From the NCBI GenBank assembly GCA_007129085.1, contig SKWF01000082.1:1-5817 (forward strand): a DNA stretch of 5,817 nucleotides. The letters run 5' to 3'. Positions within the stretch are counted from its first letter, which is position 1. Each line of letters begins with the position of its first letter. The translations under genes and the position numbers were made by a program. Shown here piece after piece: positions 1-4,973 of this stretch. The notes under the pieces are model-generated. The model worked only from the letters and a program-made list of their open reading frames with translations. It was not told the DNA's origin and searched no databases. This stretch comes from Balneolaceae bacterium (lineage in GTDB: Bacteria; Bacteroidota; Rhodothermia; Balneolales; Balneolaceae).

Positions 1-813
1 CAAGAAGTAATTGTTGAAAGTAAAGACGGTACGGATGAGAAGAAGTATCTGATTTCACTTTCCAAGCATATTCTTGTTCAGGAGAATGATTTTGTTAGAG
101 CCGGACAGGCACTTTCGGATGGAACCATTCCTGCACAGGAGATCTTGAACATTATGGGGCCATACGCTGTACAATCTTATCTGGTTAATGAAATCCAGGA
201 AGTTTATCGACTACAGGGTGTGAAGATAAATGACAAGCACATTGAAGTAATTGTGCGAACCATGATGCAGAAAGTTGAAGTTACCGATCCTGGTGATACA
301 ATGTATCTCGAAGGAGATAAAGTTGACCGTTTCGAACTCAACAACAAAAATGATGAACTGATTGGTAAATTTGTTGTAACCAATGTAGGTGGAAGTGACC
401 TGAAATTGGGTCAGACATTAGACCGACGTGACGTTCGTAAGATCAATAATGAACTGATTAAGGCAGATAAAGAAGAGGTTGTTACTCGAGAAGCTGAACC
501 GGCTATTTCGAAACCAATCTTGCTTGGAATTACACGCGCTGCTCTATCAACAGAAAGTTGGTTGTCAGCCGCATCATTCCAGGAAACCACAAAAGTTCTT
601 ACACAAGCATCTATCGAGGCGAAAAAAGATATGCTTCGAGGCTTGAAAGAGAATGTGGTTGTTGGACACAAAGTACCAGCTGGTACAGGTCTTGATAAGT
701 ACGACGATCTAATTGTTGGTTCCAGAGCGGAATACGACGAAACGGATGAGGAGGTCGAAAAAGTGTTTGAAACACTTGGAGCCGACGATTCGGGTTCCGA
801 CAAAGAAGATTAA
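1..813 (+). CDS. rpoC: DNA-directed RNA polymerase subunit beta' (3' end only)
   Basis: This is the C-terminal 270 residues of the largest catalytic subunit of RNA polymerase. The frame is open from base 1, so the gene begins upstream of the window. A TTG at 145 is an internal codon, not a start. Diagnostic blocks, numbered from the first visible residue, are LQGVKINDKHIEVIVR at 71-86, LLGITRAAL at 174-182, AASFQETT at 190-197, LRGLKENVVVG at 212-222 and PAGTG at 226-230. All align closely with E. coli RpoC from memory. This part of the subunit contributes to the clamp and the trigger-loop and jaw side of the enzyme and ends near the omega contact; the catalytic aspartates lie upstream, outside the window. 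Between about 105 and 170 the linker is several dozen residues longer than in E. coli, as I recall for Bacteroidota-type RpoC. The tail is acidic. A strong hairpin follows within four bases of the stop codon. Normally rpoB lies upstream in the same operon. Confidence 0.98.
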   Translation, partial: QEVIVESKDGTDEKKYLISLSKHILVQENDFVRAGQALSDGTIPAQEILNIMGPYAVQSYLVNEIQEVYRLQGVKINDKHIEVIVRTMMQKVEVTDPGDTMYLEGDKVDRFELNNKNDELIGKFVVTNVGGSDLKLGQTLDRRDVRKINNELIKADKEEVVTREAEPAISKPILLGITRAALSTESWLSAASFQETTKVLTQASIEAKKDMLRGLKENVVVGHKVPAGTGLDKYDDLIVGSRAEYDETDEEVEKVFETLGADDSGSDKED

Positions 814-816
814 AAC

Positions 817-852
817 AAAAAAGGCCCTGAAGTTTTCAGGGCCTTTTTTTTT
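817..852. terminator. Bidirectional intrinsic terminator between rpoC and the ytxH-like gene
   Basis: GGCCCTGAA (823-831) and TTCAGGGCC (835-843) form a perfect 9-bp GC-rich stem with a 3-base loop. It is flanked by six A (817-822) on the left and nine T (844-852) on the right, which lengthen the stem. The T run ends rpoC transcription on the + strand. The A run becomes a U run on the - strand and ends the convergent ytxH-like gene. One hairpin therefore insulates both genes. Confidence 0.94.
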
Positions 853-873
853 GATAATAATTTTTGCTGAATA

Positions 874-1176
874 CTATTTAGACTTCTCAATATTTTCGAG
901 AAGCTGTTCAGCTTCTTTGATTAAATCATCTGCACGTTGTTTGGCATCACTTACTACTTTATCGCTGTCTTGTTTGGCTTGAGAAGTAATTTTCTCTTTC
1001 TCATCCTTTAATTTATCGATTAGAGTATTAAGTTCATCCAAATAAGAGCTAAAGCGGTACGAAATAAGGCCACGTGTATTTTTTCCGGTATCGGGTGCAA
1101 ACAATAATGCTGCAACAGTGCCGGCTGTGATCCCGGTTATAAAGCCTAAAGTAAAACCTTTTCCTGATTTGCTCAT
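874..1176 (-). CDS. YtxH domain-containing small membrane protein
   Basis: This 100-residue protein has the YtxH-family layout. A short polar N-terminus is followed by one glycine-rich hydrophobic helix (about 7-27, ending LLFAP), then the family's typical APxxGKxTR-like turn (28-35, APDTGKNTR). A long charged helix follows (about 43-100), rich in Lys, Glu, Asp and Ala, which probably forms a coiled coil. No enzymatic motif is visible. The family takes its name from a Bacillus subtilis general-stress protein, and its biochemical role is unknown; envelope or stress function here is inference only. The ATG at 1176 is the only sensible start because the hydrophobic helix begins a few residues later. 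No Shine-Dalgarno sequence precedes it. The gene converges on rpoC, sharing its terminator, and diverges from the transaldolase gene. Confidence 0.88.
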   Translation of the reverse strand: MSKSGKGFTLGFITGITAGTVAALLFAPDTGKNTRGLISYRFSSYLDELNTLIDKLKDEKEKITSQAKQDSDKVVSDAKQRADDLIKEAEQLLENIEKSK

Positions 1177-1202
1177 GGTTATAAGTAATTTTTTAAGTTG
1201 GT

Positions 1203-1222
1203 AGTATTTGTATTAAAATACT
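1203..1222. repeat. Perfect 7-bp inverted repeat in the ytxH-like/transaldolase divergent region
   Basis: AGTATTT (1203-1209) and AAATACT (1216-1222) are exact inverted arms around a 6-base spacer. They lie 27 bases upstream of the ytxH-like start and 88 bases upstream of the transaldolase start. The position would suit an operator for the ytxH-like gene, but the arms are AT-rich, and chance is a real alternative in such DNA. The rest of the 134-base interval is AT-rich. It has a possible -10 (TATACT, 1271-1276) for the transaldolase gene but no convincing -35. Confidence 0.3.
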
Positions 1223-1310
1223 AAAACAACCGTGATCTATAAAAGAAAGTGCACGATTTATTTCATAATTTATACTATATCAACGAACTCCATAAATCAA
1301 ATCTTATATA

Positions 1311-1970
1311 ATGAAATTTTTTATTGATACAGCTGATCTCAGTGAAATTCAAGAAGCACACGATTTAGGTGTGCTGGATGGTGTAACAACTAATCCAAGC
1401 CTTTGCATGAAAATTGGTGTTGAAGACTTCGAAGGGCATATAGCAAAAATATGTGATATCGTTGATGGCGATGTCTCTGCAGAAGTAATCTCTACAGAAT
1501 ATGAAGAGATTGTAGAAGAGGGGAGAAACATTGCTTCAATTGCTGACAATGTGGTTGTGAAGGTTCCACTTATAAAAGATGGAATTAAAGCGATAAAAAC
1601 ATTTAGTGATGAAGGAATTAAAACGAACTGTACGCTCTGTTTTTCACCTACTCAGGCACTATTGGCAGCCAAAGCCGGTGCAACATACATTTCTCCTTTT
1701 ATTGGTAGGCTTGATGACATCTCAACAGACGGCATGCAGTTAATCGCCGATATCCGTGCGATCTACGACAATTACGGATTTGAAACTGAAATACTGGCTG
1801 CAAGCATTCGCCACCCGATGCACTTGCTTGAATCTGCGCGTTTGGGGGCTGACGTTGCGACAATGCCTCTAAAGGTGATAGATCAACTACTGAAGCACCC
1901 ATTGACAGATATCGGCTTAGAACGCTTTCTCGCTGATTGGGATAAGCTTCAGGAATCGCTGAATCAGTAA
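1311..1970 (+). CDS. tal: Transaldolase, short TalC/FSA-type family
   Basis: This 219-residue class I aldolase-fold enzyme should move a dihydroxyacetone unit between sugar phosphates in the cytosolic non-oxidative pentose phosphate pathway. Visible family residues are D6 (FIDTAD), N28 (TTNPS), the Schiff-base lysine K84 (VVVKVP), and S165 and R167 (AASIRHP) for phosphate binding. Length and motifs match the short TalC/FSA group, not the long TalB type. Two positions separate transaldolases from fructose-6-phosphate aldolases: E58 (SAEV) where E. coli FsaA has Q59, and F130 (SPFIGRLDD) where FsaA has Y131. Both here are of transaldolase type. The ATG at 1311 begins the canonical MKFFIDTAD N-terminus. 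No Shine-Dalgarno sequence is present; the upstream bases are AT-rich. The gene appears to be a single transcription unit, with its own terminator nine bases past the stop codon. Lack of a TalB-length body makes other assignments unlikely. Confidence 0.95.
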   Translation: MKFFIDTADLSEIQEAHDLGVLDGVTTNPSLCMKIGVEDFEGHIAKICDIVDGDVSAEVISTEYEEIVEEGRNIASIADNVVVKVPLIKDGIKAIKTFSDEGIKTNCTLCFSPTQALLAAKAGATYISPFIGRLDDISTDGMQLIADIRAIYDNYGFETEILAASIRHPMHLLESARLGADVATMPLKVIDQLLKHPLTDIGLERFLADWDKLQESLNQ

Positions 1971-1978
1971 AACATTCC

Positions 1979-2018
1979 AAACCGTCTGACTGCTTACTTT
2001 AAAGTCAGACGGTTTTTT
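1979..2018 (+). terminator. Intrinsic terminator of the transaldolase gene
   Basis: AAACCGTCTGACT (1979-1991) pairs perfectly with AGTCAGACGGTTT (2003-2015) to give a 13-bp stem with an 11-base loop. The run TTTTTT (2013-2018) follows the GC-rich part. The last two bases of the run fall in the crtI stop codon (2017-2019). On the - strand the hairpin is followed by a broken T tract (TTTGGAATGTTTT), so it may also end crtI, but less efficiently. Confidence 0.93.
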
Positions 2019-3498
2019 ATTTCAGCTCTCCTATCAAATTTTCAGCAATTTTTGCTGATGAAAGAACGCCCGGTAATCCTGCTCCTGGATGTGTGCCGGC
2101 TCCAACAAAATAGAGATCATCAACATCTTCACTACGGTTATGAGGACGGAACCAAGCTGATTGAGTGAGCAGTGGCTCAACAGAAAAAGCTGACCCTTTA
2201 TAACTGTTTAAGGTATCCCGAAAATGAAGTGGATCGATGTAGTGCTCCGCCACGATATTTTCCTTTAGATCAGGGAGATAATTCTCTTCAAGGAAATCGA
2301 GAATGGCATCTTTGTATTTTGGTCCCATTTCGTTCCAGTCTGTGCCGCTGTCGAGGTGAGGAACAGGGGAGAGCACGTAAAACCCTTCACCACCCTCAGG
2401 AGCCATCGACGGGTCGGTGATCGTCGGCATGTGCAGATAGAGCGAGAAGTCATTAGCCAGGTGTTTTTTATGAAATATATCTTCGAGAAGGCCTTTATAT
2501 CGTTCACCTAAGATAATATTATGATGGGCAAGCCCGGAATCGAGATAGCGTTTTTTAGTACCGAAATATATTACAAATAGCGACATACTATATTTTGTCC
2601 GTTCAATTTTTCTATCTGTGTATTTCTTTCGGTGCTTCTTATCAATCAAATTCTTGTAGGTAAACGCCACATCAGAATTGGATACTACAATATCACTTTT
2701 ATGTACATCACCATTCTTAAGACGTACACCTTCGGCTTGTCCATTTTGAACAAGAATTTCGTCTACTTCGGAGTTCAGATGAATAGTGCCGCCCTGTTCT
2801 TCAATAAGTTGTACCATCGCATTAACAATAGCCCCTGTACCACCCATGGCGTAGTGAACTCCCCACTCTCGTTCGAGGTAGTGAATCATAGCGTAGATAG
2901 AAGTGGTATCAAACGGATTGCCACCTACTAACAAAGGGTGAAAAGAGAAGCACTGTCTCAGAAAATCATCATCAATGTACTGAGATACATATTTGTATAC
3001 GGACTTATAAGATTGCAGTTTGATGAGATCCGGAGCTACTTTTAACATGTCTGTGAATTTTAGGAATGGCTTATCTGCCAGCTCCACAAACCCTTTATCA
3101 AAAATAGCTTTTGTGGTTTTTAAAAACGCTTCGTATCCAGCTTTATCAGTTGGGTTTCGTTTTTCAATTTCACCCAGCGTAAACTCATGATCATTGTTAT
3201 AATCGAATGATTCGCCATCCGAGTCAAAAATCCGGTAGAATGGATTGCACGGTACGAATTCTATATAATCTTCTCTTTTTTTGCCGGCAGCAGCGAAAAT
3301 ATCATCGAACATAAATGGAGCCGTGATAACTGTGGGACCACCGTCGAATTTAAATCCATCTATTTCGTATACGTAAGCCCGCCCGCCCGGTTTGTCACGC
3401 TTTTCAAAAACTGTTACGTCGTGCCCTTGCGATAATAACCTTGAAGCGGTTGCTAATCCCCCAAAACCACTCCCGATAACGATAATATTCTTTTTCAT
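2017..3498 (-). CDS. crtI: Phytoene desaturase, CrtI family
   Basis: This 493-residue FAD-dependent desaturase should introduce double bases' worth of conjugation, that is successive double bonds, into phytoene to give lycopene or a related carotenoid, acting at the membrane surface. The N-terminal Rossmann motif is GSGFGG at 9-14, with the acidic strand end at E32 and PGGRA at 37-41. The block DGGPTVI lies near residues 52-58. The C-terminal bacterial phytoene desaturase signature (about 463-483) contains FVGAGTHPGAGLPGV. Length is normal for the family. The frame extends to a TTG at 3504, but the ATG at 3498 gives the usual MKKNIIVIG beginning two residues later and is preferred. No Shine-Dalgarno sequence is seen. 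The upstream neighbour on the same strand is rlpA, 76 bases away. No crtB or other carotenoid gene is in the window, so the exact substrate (phytoene, a C30 analogue, or a later intermediate as in CrtD) rests on overall resemblance only. Confidence 0.93.
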   Translation of the reverse strand: MKKNIIVIGSGFGGLATASRLLSQGHDVTVFEKRDKPGGRAYVYEIDGFKFDGGPTVITAPFMFDDIFAAAGKKREDYIEFVPCNPFYRIFDSDGESFDYNNDHEFTLGEIEKRNPTDKAGYEAFLKTTKAIFDKGFVELADKPFLKFTDMLKVAPDLIKLQSYKSVYKYVSQYIDDDFLRQCFSFHPLLVGGNPFDTTSIYAMIHYLEREWGVHYAMGGTGAIVNAMVQLIEEQGGTIHLNSEVDEILVQNGQAEGVRLKNGDVHKSDIVVSNSDVAFTYKNLIDKKHRKKYTDRKIERTKYSMSLFVIYFGTKKRYLDSGLAHHNIILGERYKGLLEDIFHKKHLANDFSLYLHMPTITDPSMAPEGGEGFYVLSPVPHLDSGTDWNEMGPKYKDAILDFLEENYLPDLKENIVAEHYIDPLHFRDTLNSYKGSAFSVEPLLTQSAWFRPHNRSEDVDDLYFVGAGTHPGAGLPGVLSSAKIAENLIGELK

Positions 3499-3574
3499 AG
3501 TCAATTTATTGTTGTCAAAGGTATCGTAACCAGATTTGGTAGGTAATCAATCCAACGTTTTGGAAATAATTTAA

Positions 3575-4231
3575 TCAGAGTTCAATTTGTTTTACGAATC
3601 CTTCATGACCATGGCGTGATAAATCTCTGCGTGCACGTCTGGCATTGCTTTCACTGCGATATCGCCCGTAGTAGACGCGGTAAACAGTTCGATCTCCAAA
3701 CTGTACTGCCTCCACTCTCGATCCCCTGATTTCATTGGATGCAGCTTCTGCATCTGATCTATTGTTATAGGAAGCCAATTGGACTGTAAACCGTTCTGTA
3801 CTGGTGGCACTGGCACGCGTTACCGGCCGGTCTCCCTCTTCAACCAGCTCCATCCGGACTTCTGCTGTACCGGCATTTTTCATATCGATCTCTTCTGCTG
3901 CTTTGCGCGAAAGATCGATAATTCTGTTTCCAACATAAGGGCCGCGATCATTAATTCTAACGGTCACGGACTGTCCATTTTCTAAATTAGTGACCTTAAC
4001 TACAGTGTTGAATGGAAGGCTTCGGTGTGCGGCTGTTAAATCATCCATGTCATACGTTTCGCCATTGGCGGTAAGTTTGCCATGAAAATCAGGCCCGTAC
4101 CAACTGGCAATTCCTGTATCCAGAACTCTTGTAGATTCTGTACTGCGAATTGTACCGCAAGAGGCCAAGAAAATCATGACGATCACTAATAAAAATAAAT
4201 GAGAATATCTGTAGTGCATACGCGGTTTCAT
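3575..4231 (-). CDS. rlpA: RlpA septal-ring lytic transglycosylase, lipoprotein with SPOR domain
   Basis: This 218-residue envelope protein resembles RlpA, which in Pseudomonas aeruginosa cleaves glycan strands lacking stem peptides at the division septum. A basic start and hydrophobic stretch (11-23) lead to the lipobox LASC with the lipidated C25, so it should be anchored in the outer or inner membrane, facing the periplasm. The double-psi beta-barrel domain spans about 38-130, with IASWYG, TANGE, AAHRSLPF, NDRGP and the helix IDLSRKAA. The active-site candidates E58, H69 and D95 have the same spacing (11 and 26) as E120, H131 and D157 of the P. aeruginosa protein, from memory. A SPOR domain (about 145-218, FTVQLASY to the end) should bind denuded septal peptidoglycan. 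The ATG at 4231 is chosen because it gives a longer basic n-region; an in-frame ATG at 4219 is also possible. No Shine-Dalgarno sequence is present. rlpA may be cotranscribed with crtI and diverges from the rhomboid gene. Confidence 0.95.
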   Translation of the reverse strand: MKPRMHYRYSHLFLLVIVMIFLASCGTIRSTESTRVLDTGIASWYGPDFHGKLTANGETYDMDDLTAAHRSLPFNTVVKVTNLENGQSVTVRINDRGPYVGNRIIDLSRKAAEEIDMKNAGTAEVRMELVEEGDRPVTRASATSTERFTVQLASYNNRSDAEAASNEIRGSRVEAVQFGDRTVYRVYYGRYRSESNARRARRDLSRHGHEGFVKQIEL

Positions 4232-4254
4232 GGAAGTTATTTTGTTGTTGAGAA

Positions 4255-4260
4255 ATTATA
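4255..4260 (-). promoter_or_regulatory. Possible -10 box for rlpA
   Basis: TATAAT reads on the - strand here, 24 bases upstream of the rlpA ATG, and would give a short leader of about 15-18 bases. A GGTTTGAT element (4273-4280) lies 12 bases upstream. That spacing is too short for a classical -35, so the assignment rests mainly on the perfect hexamer and its position. Confidence 0.3.
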
Positions 4261-4285
4261 AAAAAATCAGACATCAAACCTGATT
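4259..4285 (-). other. Weak AT-rich hairpin with T run upstream of rlpA
   Basis: On the - strand AATCAG (4285-4280) and CTGATT (4270-4265) form a 6-bp stem with a 9-base loop, followed directly by a run of T. The shape recalls an intrinsic terminator, but the stem has only two G-C pairs. It could stop read-through into rlpA or be accidental. If the TATAAT just downstream is the rlpA promoter, the hairpin is not in the rlpA message. Confidence 0.2.
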
Positions 4286-4336
4286 GTTGTTAGTTCTATT
4301 CGTTTTCGAAAGAGCTTTGATTATCTTCGGTTTGAT
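4273..4336. repeat. Nested inverted repeats in the rlpA/rhomboid divergent region
   Basis: ATCAAACC (4273-4280) and GGTTTGAT (4329-4336) are perfect 8-bp inverted arms. A shorter pair, TTCG (4299-4302) and CGAA (4307-4310), shares exactly the same centre between 4304 and 4305. An extra TTTGAT half-copy lies at 4316-4321. Each GGTTTGAT copy points toward a TATAAT box 12 or 13 bases further out, one serving each gene. This could be a paired binding site for a regulator of both genes. The bases are seen directly; the function is inference. Confidence 0.35.
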
Positions 4337-4349
4337 TTAAAAAATGGAA

Positions 4350-4355
4350 TATAAT
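4350..4355 (+). promoter_or_regulatory. Possible -10 box directly upstream of the rhomboid gene
   Basis: A perfect TATAAT ends five bases before the ATG at 4361. Transcription starting 6-7 bases downstream would begin at or next to the start codon, giving a leaderless message. No matching -35 is found at 16-18 bases; the sequence there is TCGGTT. The AT-rich surroundings make a chance match possible. Confidence 0.25.
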
Positions 4356-4360
4356 AGTTG

Positions 4361-4957
4361 ATGACCTACACACTTATAATAATAGCAGTTACTTGTGTGA
4401 TTTCCCTTGCGGCCCTCTATGTAAATAGTAAAATATTGGATATAGGGATGTTGCGCCCTCACAGAGCTGTGCATGAGCAGAAATGGTACGAGGTCGTTAC
4501 ATCAGGTTTTTTGCACGCAAGTATGGGGCACCTTTTGGTGAACATGTTTGTACTTTTCTTTTTTGGGATTGTACTTGAACAGACGTTGGGCGCGGTTCAA
4601 TATATAGCTCTCTATCTCTCAGGAATATGTGTATCTGCACTGCCGTCACTTATTAAGCATAAAGACGACCCCAATTATGCTACTCTTGGAGCATCCGGAG
4701 GGGTAGAAAGTGTTCTTTTCGGATATATATTTCTATTTCCTACAGATACTATCATCATTATTTTGTTGCCTATACCGATACCCGCGTGGGTTTTTGGCTT
4801 AGCATTTCTTGCATACAGTGTTTACGAGAGTAAGAGAGGAGTTGGGAAGGTCAATCATGAGGCACACATAGCCGGAGCTATCTGGGGAGTGCTATATCTA
4901 CTCCTTTTTGTGCCAAACAGCCTCGATCATATTTTAACAATTTTCGGCTTGTTATAG
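4361..4957 (+). CDS. Rhomboid family intramembrane serine protease
   Basis: This 198-residue integral membrane protein has about six hydrophobic helices, the size of a minimal bacterial rhomboid without extra domains. Rhomboids cut transmembrane segments of other proteins inside the membrane. The family signature is complete. The loop and helix-2 block TSGFLHASMGHLLVNMF has H57 and N61, the oxyanion-hole HxxxN pair. The nucleophile is S112 in GASG (110-113). The catalytic base is H169 in NHEAHIAG (165-172), in the last helix. An active protease is therefore expected, but no substrate can be inferred. The open frame extends to a TTG at 4358; the ATG at 4361 is preferred. The only GGA-like bases upstream (4346-4348) are too far for normal spacing, so there is no useful Shine-Dalgarno sequence. 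The gene diverges from rlpA and converges on serC with a gap of 16 bases. Confidence 0.93.
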   Translation: MTYTLIIIAVTCVISLAALYVNSKILDIGMLRPHRAVHEQKWYEVVTSGFLHASMGHLLVNMFVLFFFGIVLEQTLGAVQYIALYLSGICVSALPSLIKHKDDPNYATLGASGGVESVLFGYIFLFPTDTIIIILLPIPIPAWVFGLAFLAYSVYESKRGVGKVNHEAHIAGAIWGVLYLLLFVPNSLDHILTIFGLL

Positions 4958-4973
4958 ATCTTTCGGGTTGATG

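Noticed and set aside
411..982. Open frames antisense to and overlapping the rpoC end (411-803 on -, 713-982 on +).
   Set aside because: They lie over rpoC codons or run through the bidirectional terminator and antisense to the ytxH-like gene. Their Ser-rich or mixed sequences resemble no family and they have no start signals.
1349..1980. Antisense open frames within the transaldolase gene (1349-1549 and 1699-1980).
   Set aside because: Both are shadows of a clearly coding, conserved gene.
2172..2931. Open frames in other frames within crtI (2172-2420 +, 2265-2507 -, 2632-2931 +).
   Set aside because: The crtI frame is conserved throughout, and these products have no recognisable features.
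3499..3504. TTG at 3504 as the crtI start.
   Set aside because: An ATG two codons later matches the usual MKK N-terminus of the family. The TTG at 4358 before the rhomboid ATG was set aside for the same reason.
3513..3518. TTGACA on the - strand as a -35 box for crtI.
   Set aside because: A -10 box 17 bases further on would fall inside the crtI start, and no TATAAT-like hexamer is there.
3551..3564. TCCAA/TTGGA hairpin as an rlpA terminator.
   Set aside because: The stem is only five base pairs and no T run follows on the - strand.
3592..4277. Open frames overlapping rlpA (3592-3816 -, 3779-3985 +, 4089-4277 -).
   Set aside because: They conflict with a full-length rlpA frame whose lipobox, catalytic domain and SPOR domain are all intact.
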